Of a DNA stretch of 47,016 nt, positions 13,570 through 22,034 are shown piece after piece; the first letter of the stretch is position 1; every line of letters starts with the position of its first letter. The notes beneath the pieces are model-generated. The model did not search any database. It was given only the letters and a program-made list of their open reading frames with translations, and was not told the DNA's origin. The DNA comes from a virus. The DNA is taken from the IMG/VR virus record IMGVR_UViG_3300036715_000269, positions 1-47,016 of that record. The stretch is one strand, 5' to 3'. Made by a program: the position numbers and the translations under genes.

Positions 13570-15798
13570 TCACAAGACATCAGGAAGGCTAACGATGCGA
13601 TAACACTTGCCATGGAAGTTCCATTCAGTCGGAATCTTATCCTTGGCGACCTCCACGATATACCCGCTGTCAGTCAAACTGCGAATCGTCATATCAAGCC
13701 CAGCAGTCTGGCCCAGCTTATGCTTGACGAATGCGTTCGTGCGCTGTAGGCGGATCTGCAGATACTTCCTAGCGACCACACCAGCCTTCCGCATTTCGTC
13801 CGGTAGCCCGTAACCCTTTGTCATGGGTTCTTGCAGGTACTGACGCAAGGTGCTCAGGAGCTTGCGCTCGCGCACCATATCACCGTCGCCCACGTCACCG
13901 TCTGTCATCTTGCGGCTCATGATACGGATGTCGCGCTTAACAATGTCCAGCGCCCATTCCGCGTGGGCTTCCGTGACAATGGGTGACAGGTGGTTGTCAG
14001 CGCACGCCAGCAGCCCAGCGATCTTGAGCGTCTTGAGGTGGGCACGGTTCCACATCTGGCGCCACGACTCGTCTTCTGTCAGGTTGATCTGCTTGTCACA
14101 TTCCTTGTCGAACCCGTCCAGCAGGTCTTGGGCTTCGCGAGACATAGCGACATCAACATACGAGTCCGGCGGGCACCGAGCTATCGTGTCCAGCACGTTG
14201 GCGAAGCGTGCAATGTGGTCATCGTGGAGCTGTGCGGACTGTGCAGGGTTGAGCTCAGGTCGCAGACCAGCATATTCCACCACAATGAAACGCGACATGA
14301 ATCCGTCTTGCATCATTGTGTTCGTTAGCGACTCGTAGAACGTGTCAGGTGTTGTTTCACCGATCATGCTAAAGGCGACCCCATTAGTCGCCTTGACATC
14401 CTTTTCCTTGTCGCTGTACCCAATACCGCCAACGATTGTTCCTGCACTGGACTTCTGATACAGGTTAGTCATTACAGTGCGGAGCGATGCCATTGGCCCT
14501 TCCGTATGGTCGTCGGACATCTTGCGAAGCTTGCGCCCCCACTCACCGGCCACATTGACAAAGCTGGTTCGCTGTGCCAACGACTTCACCAGTGCAGGCC
14601 CAGACGCATAGTCCGCGAAGTCAATGAAGTTTGAAATCATAGGGTCAGCAAGCAATATCCGGTGAGTGAGCTTGCTGATGCCGCTGTGCATTGCCTCCTT
14701 ACCTACTGCCGAACGTGCAACGAGCACGAGGTAGAGGTTAAGGCCTGACCCGCTGATGTTATAGGTGCGACCCATAAGGCCAGCAAAGAACCCGAGCGCG
14801 GATATGATTGCAACCTCGCGCACTGGTCGCGGTGCGATACTGTAAAGGTACTGAGCGATCTCCCCAATCCATCCAGGAGGCCAGTCCAGCGTTGAAGGGG
14901 TTTCCACAGGTAGCAATTGCCGCTCGGGCATACGCTGCACCAGTTGCGTGGCGTTGGCCTGTGCCGCTGCTGCCTGCGCCTCCTCGCGCTGCTGCCGGCC
15001 CCGAATCATGCCAAGGGTGCGGTCAAGGTAACGGTTATTCTTCTGCGCCTTGTCGCGCTGTCCAAGCCCGCTCAGTCTAAACAACCTGCGAACCTGTTCA
15101 TTGGACTTTGAGTAGAACGCAAGCATGGACAGCAACGACAGGTCAGCTTCAGACTGCGATGGGTAGCCCATGCCAGCCCAATCACCCGCCCAGAGTGCTT
15201 TATACTTGTCGCCGTTGGACGCATCCGCTGCACGCTGCCAAACAATTTCATCCGACTCAAGCTCCTGCACCTCCTGGAGCTCAATGGTGTTCGTTTGTGC
15301 AGCGGAACGGATTTCCTGCACCAGCAAGTCCAGAAGCTCCTGGCGGTGCTCCACTGGTTTGTCTAGCACGATATCACCCGTGCAGATAATGAACCGTTGC
15401 TGGCTATACACCTCCACGCCGTCGCGCCTGCAACCCGTGCCCACCTTACCCTTGATCCAGATGTGCAAGCCCTTACCGGAGCGTGAGCGTTCCGTGTAGC
15501 TGTCAAACGCTTGCACAATCTTCCAGAAACGGTCTAGCTGCTCTTGCGGGGTATCGGGTTTGACGTCAAGGTCAATGCAGGTGAAAGCGTCTTCCTCACC
15601 CAGGATAAACCCTATGCCTGCACCGTTGCCCCATGCTGCGGCCGCTGTGCTGGCGCTGTACCAATCTGCCCACGTACTTGGCGCGGTGACGCTTGCGTGC
15701 CTGCCCTGTACGGTGTAGGGGCTTTTATCTGGTGCAGCGACGCACCACTTGGGCACATAGCGCAGTTCGTCGGGTATGCGTTCCCATAATTGATTCAT
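13570..15798 (-). CDS. Prim-pol primase/helicase replication protein
   Basis: 742 aa. N-terminal archaeo-eukaryotic primase/polymerase domain: GIGFILG then FTCIDLDVKPD with the catalytic acidic pair near 76-79, and SGKGLHIWIKG near 107-117. The C-terminal half is a DUF3987/D5-like ATPase with a Walker A-like ARSAVGKE near residue 370 and SMIGETTPD about 100 residues later. It probably primes and unwinds DNA at the phage origin. Its ATG overlaps the AlpA-like regulator's stop as ATGA. The separate family B polymerase is encoded at 43120-45120. Confidence 0.8.
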   Translation of the reverse strand: MNQLWERIPDELRYVPKWCVAAPDKSPYTVQGRHASVTAPSTWADWYSASTAAAAWGNGAGIGFILGEEDAFTCIDLDVKPDTPQEQLDRFWKIVQAFDSYTERSRSGKGLHIWIKGKVGTGCRRDGVEVYSQQRFIICTGDIVLDKPVEHRQELLDLLVQEIRSAAQTNTIELQEVQELESDEIVWQRAADASNGDKYKALWAGDWAGMGYPSQSEADLSLLSMLAFYSKSNEQVRRLFRLSGLGQRDKAQKNNRYLDRTLGMIRGRQQREEAQAAAAQANATQLVQRMPERQLLPVETPSTLDWPPGWIGEIAQYLYSIAPRPVREVAIISALGFFAGLMGRTYNISGSGLNLYLVLVARSAVGKEAMHSGISKLTHRILLADPMISNFIDFADYASGPALVKSLAQRTSFVNVAGEWGRKLRKMSDDHTEGPMASLRTVMTNLYQKSSAGTIVGGIGYSDKEKDVKATNGVAFSMIGETTPDTFYESLTNTMMQDGFMSRFIVVEYAGLRPELNPAQSAQLHDDHIARFANVLDTIARCPPDSYVDVAMSREAQDLLDGFDKECDKQINLTEDESWRQMWNRAHLKTLKIAGLLACADNHLSPIVTEAHAEWALDIVKRDIRIMSRKMTDGDVGDGDMVRERKLLSTLRQYLQEPMTKGYGLPDEMRKAGVVARKYLQIRLQRTNAFVKHKLGQTAGLDMTIRSLTDSGYIVEVAKDKIPTEWNFHGKCYRIVSLPDVL

Positions 15799-16034
15799 GC
15801 ACCAGCTCCCCGACGGGCATCCAGAATAATCTTCCAGGCGTCGAGGTAAGTGTTCACCGTCGCCCGCTCCCAGATAAAGATCTGCCCCTTGATAAGGATG
15901 GGATCCGGGAGCTTACCCGTGCGGCGTGCGGAGAGGATTGTGGTTCGGCTCACGTCCAGCTTCTCCATGATTTCGCTGCTCGTAATGTAACGAGCGTCAA
16001 ATTCACGCTGGGCGTCATTTGTGGTTGACGTCAT
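15795..16034 (-). CDS. AlpA/excisionase-like helix-turn-helix protein
   Basis: 79 aa with one winged-HTH of the MerR/AlpA type: YITSSEIMEKLDVSRTTI, then GKLPDPILIKGQIFIWER. Such proteins are small DNA-binding regulators or excisionases; with no integrase here, a regulatory role is likelier. It is the first gene after the promoter at 16069-16097 and is coupled to the primase gene. Confidence 0.75.
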   Translation of the reverse strand: MTSTTNDAQREFDARYITSSEIMEKLDVSRTTILSARRTGKLPDPILIKGQIFIWERATVNTYLDAWKIILDARRGAGA

Positions 16035-16068
16035 AATTGTTTCCTGAGCGGGTGATTAACTTGCTCGC

Positions 16069-16097
16069 ATTGTAGCGGGTGGGCAAAGCAGTTGCAA
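16069..16097 (-). promoter_or_regulatory. Sigma70-like promoter of the replication unit
   Basis: Minus strand TTGCAA-17-TACAAT (-35 at 16092-16097, -10 at 16069-16074), 35 bases before the AlpA-like start. A weak GAGC/GCTC stem lies at the predicted 5' end. Confidence 0.6.
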
Positions 16098-16103
16098 CGA
16101 ACG

Positions 16104-16838
16104 TCACGGGATCCACTTCGGAGCCCCTTGAGCCTTGAGCTGCTTGAGTTCTTCTTGCCGTTGCGACAGCGGTGCAAGCAGGCACGCAATGGACTCACGC
16201 GCATTGTCCAGAATAAGCTGGGCCTCGATTTTCAATTGCTCCTCCAGCAGCTTAAGAGCTTCCGCTTCATCTACGAGGTGCTGACGGTATGCTTGGCAGT
16301 CCGCGATCCACTGCTGGTACTTACCAGACTTCTGTTCCTTGGCGATATGCTTTTCCACATTGCGAGGGCGCCCCCGTTGCTTGGGCGCATAGTCACGCAC
16401 ATCCACAGCGGTCTGCGATAGTTCGTACTGCAAGAACAGAAGGAGCGAATGTGCATCCGACACCAGGAACATGGGCTCACCCTTCCACCACTCCTCCGCC
16501 CTTGTGAAACAATAGCGAGCTTGGCGGTGATATTGGAATTGCTGGTTGAACCTGTCCCGGACGAATGGGTGGAATGGTTTCAATTCCTTTTCGTCGATAG
16601 GAGTGTTATCGAAAGGCATGTTCAGCGTTATGTTTATAGGCAACGAACCGAAGCGGAGAACTGTGGTCAGTACGCTGTCCCCTAGTACAGTCAATGGCCA
16701 CAGTTCTTGCGGGTAGCCTATGCTGGTAAGGTGTTCGCGCAATATCTGCTCCGTGTTTGCAAGTGCAGCGGGTAGCTCTGCAACCTTGTCAGGGTGGAAC
16801 AATTGCGGGGCGGGTTTGCATACTTTGAATTCGTACAT
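16104..16838 (-). CDS. Unknown 244-aa protein
   Basis: Not recognised. The start at 16838 is chosen because a promoter-like TTGTGC-17-TAAACT lies at 16867-16895, inside a longer open reading that would otherwise begin at 16985, and because the extra N-terminal residues look non-coding. The body is mixed alpha/beta with many aromatics; a short basic patch PKQRGRPRN occurs in the middle, and the last ~70 residues are a charged helix likely to be a coiled coil. RGRPR resembles an AT-hook, so DNA binding is possible. First gene left of the divergent non-coding region. Confidence 0.65.
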   Translation of the reverse strand: MYEFKVCKPAPQLFHPDKVAELPAALANTEQILREHLTSIGYPQELWPLTVLGDSVLTTVLRFGSLPINITLNMPFDNTPIDEKELKPFHPFVRDRFNQQFQYHRQARYCFTRAEEWWKGEPMFLVSDAHSLLLFLQYELSQTAVDVRDYAPKQRGRPRNVEKHIAKEQKSGKYQQWIADCQAYRQHLVDEAEALKLLEEQLKIEAQLILDNARESIACLLAPLSQRQEELKQLKAQGAPKWIP

Positions 16839-16866
16839 GGCGGGCTTCTGATATAGAATGTGGTGC

Positions 16867-16895
16867 AGTTTATTTGAAACGGGGTCTGAGCACAA
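16867..16895 (-). promoter_or_regulatory. Possible leftward promoter at the divergent region
   Basis: Minus strand TTGTGC-17-TAAACT, ending about 29 bases before the 16838 start. Confidence 0.4.
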
Positions 16896-17255
16896 ACGAC
16901 ATTGACTAGGGAGGGGGTGATAGCGAAAAGAATGAGATATTGCTGGCGGGCTAATGCAAACATATGAATTGAACTGCATTAGCAAAATAAGGACTCTTTA
17001 CCTAGCACCCAATTACATTTCAGTGGTCCCCCACGATACCTTCTCGAGCCTCCATCACCACTTAAATAAAGATTCTCAGGTCTCCCCTTGCTAATACTAA
17101 TAACGTAAAGAAAAGTGTGTGTAAGTAGTTGTTTTATATAGGGTATTAGGCGATTAGCAAGTCACAGCTATAAAGTTCGTAAATAGTAATAACCAGCAAT
17201 TAGCCCAGTGACATTTCATACCCGAATATCCGCTTCACCCCTCGTGTTCTGCAAA

Positions 17256-17284
17256 TTCATAAAATGTGCGACCGTTCATATACT
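17256..17284 (+). promoter_or_regulatory. Possible rightward promoter
   Basis: TTCATA-17-TATACT (-35 at 17256-17261, -10 at 17279-17284). It would start an RNA near 17291 that runs into the terminator at 17406-17429. Confidence 0.4.
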
Positions 17285-17290
17285 TTGTGA

Positions 17291-17430
17291 GAGGCGACGC
17301 TGGTGCTAATGCGACCGCCGCACTGTGGCCATATGGATTGCATTGTAATCAATGGGCGATGTTCTTACACTTGCACCAGCCCTCGCAGTTGCCACTATGA
17401 GGTTTGGCGGACTTCGGTCCGCCCTTTTTA
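17291..17430 (+). ncRNA. Candidate structured leader RNA
   Basis: About 140 nt from the predicted start to the terminator. GGCGAC-GCTGGTGC (17293-17306) can pair with GCACCAGC (17373-17380) and GTTGCC (17388-17393), giving a 14-bp helix with one G-U pair and a 7-nt bulge. With the terminal hairpin this gives a compact two-domain RNA ahead of the late genes. It could be a small RNA or an attenuated leader. No known family was recognised. Confidence 0.35.
17406..17429 (+). terminator. Intrinsic terminator with UUCG tetraloop
   Basis: Perfect 7-bp stem GGCGGAC/GTCCGCC around TTCG, followed by CTTTTT. It lies 18 bases before the first late gene, so transcripts from upstream promoters must pass it or restart beyond it. 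Confidence 0.9.
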
Positions 17431-17447
17431 TTCGAAAGGAGTGCTCA

Positions 17448-17738
17448 ATGAGCATAGGTAATAAGCATCCGCACTATCACAAAGACGTGCGACACTTGCA
17501 GAAGATTGACGTGTATCGTGTGCTCGTATTGTTCAACGTCACAGATCCGTGCATTCAGCACGCTGTCAAGAAGCTACTGGTCGCAGGTGGGCGCGGTGCA
17601 GGTAAGGACTTGGTCAAGGATGTCCAGGAAGCAATTGACAGTCTGCAACGATTCCAGGAGATGCGTGTGGAAGACACCACTCCGTTGAAACTACTCAACG
17701 AGCAATGCACCGTCGGAAAGGACAGGTTCCAGCCATGA
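17448..17738 (+). CDS. Conserved small phage protein, first late gene
   Basis: 96 aa. Start ATG 17448 has AAAGGAG upstream; a longer in-frame reading from 17352 would cross the terminator and is rejected. It contains HYHKDVRHLQKIDVYRVL and DPCIQHAVKKLL, then GGRGAGKD. The GAGKD stretch is not a Walker A motif in context. Proteins of this look sit near terminase genes of many phages; function unknown. Its stop overlaps the next start (ATGA). Confidence 0.75.
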   Translation: MSIGNKHPHYHKDVRHLQKIDVYRVLVLFNVTDPCIQHAVKKLLVAGGRGAGKDLVKDVQEAIDSLQRFQEMRVEDTTPLKLLNEQCTVGKDRFQP

Positions 17739-18052
17739 AACCACAATCGAAGACGATGAGCATGGTGGAAGCTGTGGTCAATACGGCCGTCGGGCTGGTC
17801 GTTGCAATGCTTGCCACTGCTGCGATATGCAAAGCCTACGGCATTCCTATGTCTTTGGAGAACAATGTCATTATCACTTTCTGGATGACGGTGATCAGTG
17901 TGGTGCGTTCCTATATCCTGCGACGGGTGTTTAATGCAGGGTGGCGTCCGCGCCTGCAGGCATGGTGGATATGCAAGCGGCCAGCAGTGGTGCAGTTCCT
18001 TGATCGCATGGCTGACGCCTACGGCAAGTCTGGTCGCGGACGGAAGTTCTGA
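17735..18052 (+). CDS. Small membrane protein near terminase
   Basis: 105 aa from ATG 17735 (ATGA overlap with the upstream gene). Two hydrophobic segments lie at roughly 10-34 and 43-62, then a basic tail with SYILRRVFNAGWRPR. It resembles a family of two-helix membrane proteins often encoded just upstream of phage terminases. Role unknown; a link with DNA ejection or packaging has not been shown. Confidence 0.7.
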   Translation: MKPQSKTMSMVEAVVNTAVGLVVAMLATAAICKAYGIPMSLENNVIITFWMTVISVVRSYILRRVFNAGWRPRLQAWWICKRPAVVQFLDRMADAYGKSGRGRKF

Positions 18053-18118
18053 ATGACACGCATTAACCTAGTTTCACCATCCGAGTCGGTGCCCAAGAGC
18101 TTGGCTCGAGGCGTGTGA
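18053..18118 (+). pseudogene. 21-codon ORF, possible remnant of a DenV-like N-terminus
   Basis: Begins directly after the previous stop and reads MTRINLVSPSES, then stops after 21 codons. The opening resembles the start of T4 DenV-type pyrimidine-dimer glycosylases (MTRINxxxxxEL). Nothing further of such an enzyme follows in any frame. It could also be a chance micro-ORF; no clear ribosome-binding site precedes it. Confidence 0.3.
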
Positions 18119-18154
18119 AGCCCATTGGTATAGATACGAAGGAAGACCCATCAT

Positions 18155-18619
18155 ATGAGCATCAACATTCGGCAGAAGGGGCAGGAAGGGGAGCGCGAGA
18201 TTCAGCGTGCCCTGGAGCCAATCGTTCGTAAAGTAATGGAAGCGGGCGGTTATGCACTACCTGACAAACCCATCATCCAGCGGAACCAGAATCAGTCTGC
18301 TGTGGGCGGCAGTGACCTGAGCAACACGTTCGGAATGTGCATTGAGGTCAAACGCCAGGAAGCACTGTCCGTCAATACGTGGTGGAAGCAATGCACTGAC
18401 GCGGCCAAGCAGAACGGTGAGACCCCTGTCCTGCTGTATAGGCAGAACGGGAAGAAGTGGCGCTGTGTGGTCATGGCGGGTGTTCCCCTGCCTGCACGCT
18501 CAACGCCTCTGGACTCACTGCTCATGTTCCGTGTCGAGATGTCGTGGGACGACTTCCTGGCATGGTTTGAGCAATGGGTTCAGCGTCAGCTGGTGCTGGG
18601 CCACGTTCCACGAGTCTGA
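18155..18619 (+). CDS. PD-(D/E)XK nuclease, Holliday-junction-resolvase-like
   Basis: 154 aa. Motifs: QEGEREIQ near the N-terminus (Glu), GGSDLS (Asp) and CIEVKRQE (E-x-K), followed by WWKQCTDAA. This matches small phage and archaeal (Hjc-type) resolvase-fold nucleases. It lies between the small late genes and terminase, where phages often keep a resolvase that trims branched DNA before packaging. The exact substrate is inferred. Weak RBS. Confidence 0.75.
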   Translation: MSINIRQKGQEGEREIQRALEPIVRKVMEAGGYALPDKPIIQRNQNQSAVGGSDLSNTFGMCIEVKRQEALSVNTWWKQCTDAAKQNGETPVLLYRQNGKKWRCVVMAGVPLPARSTPLDSLLMFRVEMSWDDFLAWFEQWVQRQLVLGHVPRV

Positions 18620-18629
18620 GGACGACAGC

Positions 18630-18659
18630 TTGCTAGATTGCTATCTAGACCGCTATACT
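18630..18659 (+). promoter_or_regulatory. Terminase/late promoter with operator-like palindrome
   Basis: TTGCTA-18-TATACT (-35 at 18630-18635, -10 at 18654-18659). Between them lies the palindrome CTAGAT-TGCT-ATCTAG (18633-18648), placed as a repressor or activator site would be. Predicted start about 18666. Confidence 0.6.
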
Positions 18660-18687
18660 CAGAGTGAATCATATCTTGGGGTATAGC

Positions 18688-19140
18688 GTGAGTGAAATGG
18701 CCGACACCTTAGGCAAGACGGAGCGCAAATTGCGCGATCGCTTTGTCGAGGAATATCTAGTGGATTACGACGCATTTGGCGCCGCGATCCGCATTGGCTA
18801 TTCGGAAGCATTCGCACGCCAATACAGTCAACAATTCATGCTCGAGCCGTATGTGCGGAAGCGCATTACTGCACGTGAGCAAGAGCTCGGCATCACCACG
18901 GAAGAAGACCAACACCGTCGGAAGATTGTGTCCGGTCTTTACCGCATTGCACACAGCCCTAAGTCCGCCGCGTCCGCTCAGGTTGCTGCATACAGCCAGC
19001 TGGCCAAGATTGTGGGCATCGAGGCACCTGTTAAGACACAGCAGGAAGTCCATGTCACCAGCGACAGCCCGGAGATGGGTCACTTGACCGTTGCAGAGCT
19101 CGAAGAGATCAAGAAGAAGCTCTATGTTAAGACTACCTAG
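18688..19140 (+). CDS. terS: Terminase small subunit
   Basis: 150 aa from GTG 18688. An earlier GTG at 18664 lies at or before the predicted transcription start; ATG 18697 is the alternative. GGGG lies upstream of the chosen start. The protein has the N-terminal DNA-recognition helices of small terminases (RFVEEYLVDYDAFGAAIRIGY, then PYVRKRI), a central oligomerisation part, and ends with a helix before the large-subunit overlap. It recognises phage DNA for packaging. Assignment rests on this pattern and position. Confidence 0.82.
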   Translation: MSEMADTLGKTERKLRDRFVEEYLVDYDAFGAAIRIGYSEAFARQYSQQFMLEPYVRKRITAREQELGITTEEDQHRRKIVSGLYRIAHSPKSAASAQVAAYSQLAKIVGIEAPVKTQQEVHVTSDSPEMGHLTVAELEEIKKKLYVKTT

Positions 19141-20536
19141 TGAGGTTGACCTAGACCGTGCCATCGCTGCCCAATCCTTTGCAGGGTTCGTCCGTGCAGC
19201 ATGGCACATCCTCGAACCGTCCTCGGAGCTGAAATGGGGATGGTCGCTTGACGCGATCTGTGCCCACCTTGAAGCAGTGTCGCGAGGTGAGATTAAGCGT
19301 CTGCTGATAAACGTGCCCCCAGGCTGCATGAAGTCGCTGCTCACAGGGGTACTATGGCCAGCCTGGGAATGGGGCCCACAAGGGCGCCCGGGGCTCCGCT
19401 ACCTAGGCACAGCGCATAAGCAGGATCTGGGCGTGCGCGATAACTTGAAGTGCCGCCGTTTGATTCAGTCCGACTGGTATCAAGCACGCTGGCCCTTGAA
19501 GCTCACCAGCGACCAGAACGCTAAGACCAAGTTCGAGAACGAATACACGGGCTTCCGCGAAGCGATGGCCTTTACCAGCATGACCGGCTCACGGGGTGAC
19601 CGTGTGTTGCTGGATGACCCCTTGTCCGTTGACCACGCGAACAGTGATGCTGACCTGAAGGCTGCCGAACTAACCTTCACCGAAGCACTGCCCACCCGTG
19701 TGAATAACGACGAGTCAGCAATTGTGGTCATCATGCAGCGGTTGAACGAAAAGGACACCAGCGGCATCATTATCAAGCGCGAGCTCGGTTACGTGCATCT
19801 ATGCCTGCCCATGCGCTACGAGGCAGAACGCAAGTGCTCCACGGTCATTGGTTTCCAAGACCCTCGCACTGTGGATGGGGAACTATTGTTCCCGGAACGG
19901 TTCCCTGAAGAGACGGTGGCATCGCTCGAGAAGACAATGGGCAGCTATGCGTCAGCGGGTCAATTGCAACAGCGCCCCGCTCCCCGTGAAGGCGGTATGT
20001 TCAAGAGGAGCTGGTTCAACGTGGTGCGTGCAGTGCCAGCAGGCACGAAGTTCGTCCGCGGATGGGACTTGGCAGCGACGGAAGGGGCGGGCGACTGGAC
20101 AGCTGGCGTCAAGATTGGACAGCAGGAGAACGGTCGCTTCATCATTGTCAATGTGACACGCGATCGCCTGGGCCCAGCAGGGGTGGAAAAGCTGCTCGTC
20201 AATACTGCCAGCCAGGACGGATATAACTGCAAGATTTCGATTCCACAAGATCCAGGGCAAGCCGGCAAGGCTCAGACGTCGTATCATGTGCAGAAGTTGG
20301 CAGGGTATCAGGTTAAGTTCAGCGTCGAGACGGGCGACAAAGCCACCCGAGCGGGTCCGCTTGCTGCACAGGCAGAAGCAGGGAACGTCGATGTCTTGGA
20401 AGGTGATTGGAATGATCCGTTCTTTGATGAATTGACTGTGTTCCCGAACGGTAGCAACGACGACCAAGTTGATGGAGCGTCCCGTGCGTTCAATGAGCTG
20501 GTGCTGAAGCGCCGTAATATGTTTGAATCCTTATGA
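19124..20536 (+). CDS. terL: Terminase large subunit
   Basis: 470 aa from ATG 19124, overlapping terS by 17 bases. ATPase: variant Walker A NVPPGCMKS at 63-71 and Walker B RVLLDDP near 165. C-terminal nuclease: RGWDLAATEG (first acidic residue), IPQDPGQAGK and DDQVDGASRAF (last acidic residue). It translocates and cuts the DNA at the portal. All core motifs are present, so it should be active. TerL phylogeny would predict the packaging mode. Confidence 0.93.
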   Translation: MLRLPSEVDLDRAIAAQSFAGFVRAAWHILEPSSELKWGWSLDAICAHLEAVSRGEIKRLLINVPPGCMKSLLTGVLWPAWEWGPQGRPGLRYLGTAHKQDLGVRDNLKCRRLIQSDWYQARWPLKLTSDQNAKTKFENEYTGFREAMAFTSMTGSRGDRVLLDDPLSVDHANSDADLKAAELTFTEALPTRVNNDESAIVVIMQRLNEKDTSGIIIKRELGYVHLCLPMRYEAERKCSTVIGFQDPRTVDGELLFPERFPEETVASLEKTMGSYASAGQLQQRPAPREGGMFKRSWFNVVRAVPAGTKFVRGWDLAATEGAGDWTAGVKIGQQENGRFIIVNVTRDRLGPAGVEKLLVNTASQDGYNCKISIPQDPGQAGKAQTSYHVQKLAGYQVKFSVETGDKATRAGPLAAQAEAGNVDVLEGDWNDPFFDELTVFPNGSNDDQVDGASRAFNELVLKRRNMFESL

Positions 20537-20543
20537 GGTCAAT

Positions 20544-22034
20544 ATGTCTAGACAAGTGAAGACAACAGGTGCAGCGTTAAGCCGCACACAGAAGCCCGTG
20601 ACGGTGATGTCTGTGCAAGCTGGTGACGGCCTGCAGAATGTTGTCGCTGGTCTGGGCACCGATCGCGATAAGATGTCGTATGGCTCTTATGAGCTGCCGC
20701 GCTTACTGCTCCGTCAAGAGCTGGAGAATATGTATCGCAGCAGCTGGCTCGCGAAACGCATTATCAACGCCGTCGCAGACGACATGACCCGCGAATGGCG
20801 AACGGTGATCTTTGATGACGATGACGACAAGCGTCAATTCGCTATTGAGAAGGCTGAAAAGAAGCTGCGAGTGAGGCCTCAGATCAATGAGGCGCTTCGG
20901 CTGTCACGCTTGTACGGTGGCGCACTGGTTATCATTGGCACCAAAGACAAGGACATGAGCAAGCCGCTCAACCCCGAGACCATTCGCAAGGGTGATCTGC
21001 AATGGTTGCGAGTGGTTGACCGTTGGCGCATTGCTTCGGGCCCTGTTCGCACGACTGACCTCGCGTCTCCTAACTTCGGTCTGCCGGAACACTACATCCT
21101 GGCGGAATCCACGGTGCAGGTGCATCACAGCCGCGTCCTACGATTCGACGGACAGCGCCTGCCTTACTTTGCATGGATGCAAAACGGCATGTGGCACGAC
21201 AGCGAGCTCCAGCACGTCATTGACAGCATTATGAACGCTGACACCACGTCCAAGGGCATCGCAACGATGCTATTTGAAGCGAATGTGGATGTGGTCACCA
21301 GTGAAGGGCTCAGTGATGCGGTAGCCACAAATGAAGGTGAAGCACGGGTCACGAAACGCTTCCAGCTTGCCGCAATGATGAAGTCGTTCAACCGGATGCT
21401 CCTCCTGGACGGCGGTGAGACCTACGAGAAGAAGTCAAATCAGTTTGCCAACCTCGACAAGATCTGGCTCCAGTTCATGGTCGATGTGTGTGGTGCAGCG
21501 GACATTCCCATGACTCGCCTGTTCGGGCAATCAGCAGCAGGGTTGAACGCTACGGGCGACAATGACGTCCGGAACTATTACGACATGATCAGTGCCAAGC
21601 AGGAAGCAGAGCTCCGCGCTCAACTGGAATACTTGGATGAGATTCTTGTTCGTAGCGAGCTGGGCACCATGCCCGACGACTACCGCTTCGACTTCAACTC
21701 GCTGTGGCAGATGTCCGATTCGGAAATGGCAACGATCCAGAAGACCCGTGCAGAGCGCGATCAGATTTACTTGCAGGCAGGTGTCGTGACAGAAGGTGTT
21801 GTCGCACGCGAGCTCAAGGAAGACGGAACTTACAAGAATCTCACAGACGAGGACATCAAACTCGCTGAGGAGCTTGCAGAGGCTGCACCAGACCCCGTGC
21901 TACCCATGCCTGGGCAGTTACCGCAGGGCGCACCTGCTGCACCAGTAGCAGGCCAACAGGGTAGTGGCACCAAGGCGCCGATCGCGGCCCCTGCCGGCCC
22001 TACACCAGCCCCTGCCAAGGGTAAAGAAGAATGA
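20544..22034 (+). CDS. Portal protein (DUF1073 family)
   Basis: 496 aa. ATG 20544 is chosen because GAGGT lies 6 bases upstream. It has the DUF1073 portal pattern: LENMYRSSWLAKRIINAVADDM, RLYGGALVIIG, and DIPMTRLFGQSAAGLNATGD followed by a long helical stem region. The C-terminal ~60 residues are Ala/Pro/Gly-rich and probably disordered. It forms the dodecameric ring at the head vertex. It follows terL and overlaps the head morphogenesis gene by ATGA. Confidence 0.9.
   Translation: MSRQVKTTGAALSRTQKPVTVMSVQAGDGLQNVVAGLGTDRDKMSYGSYELPRLLLRQELENMYRSSWLAKRIINAVADDMTREWRTVIFDDDDDKRQFAIEKAEKKLRVRPQINEALRLSRLYGGALVIIGTKDKDMSKPLNPETIRKGDLQWLRVVDRWRIASGPVRTTDLASPNFGLPEHYILAESTVQVHHSRVLRFDGQRLPYFAWMQNGMWHDSELQHVIDSIMNADTTSKGIATMLFEANVDVVTSEGLSDAVATNEGEARVTKRFQLAAMMKSFNRMLLLDGGETYEKKSNQFANLDKIWLQFMVDVCGAADIPMTRLFGQSAAGLNATGDNDVRNYYDMISAKQEAELRAQLEYLDEILVRSELGTMPDDYRFDFNSLWQMSDSEMATIQKTRAERDQIYLQAGVVTEGVVARELKEDGTYKNLTDEDIKLAEELAEAAPDPVLPMPGQLPQGAPAAPVAGQQGSGTKAPIAAPAGPTPAPAKGKEE

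Larger units (their letters stand above)
16986..17447. other. Non-coding divergent region (possible origin/control region)
   Basis: About 460 bases with no supported gene, between leftward early and rightward late genes. The part from about 17080 to 17220 is AT-rich. It holds CTTGCTAAT (17087-17095) and its inverted copy ATTAGCAAG (17153-17161), plus CTAATAC (17091-17097) and GTATTAG (17143-17149) in the same inverted arrangement. The right part holds a rightward promoter-like sequence, a foldable segment and a strong terminator. An origin of replication would fit here, but no iterons were seen. Confidence 0.5.

Noticed and set aside
17352-17447. N-terminal extension of the first late gene
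   Set aside because: It would be translated across a perfect intrinsic terminator, and a strong ribosome-binding site precedes the ATG at 17448.
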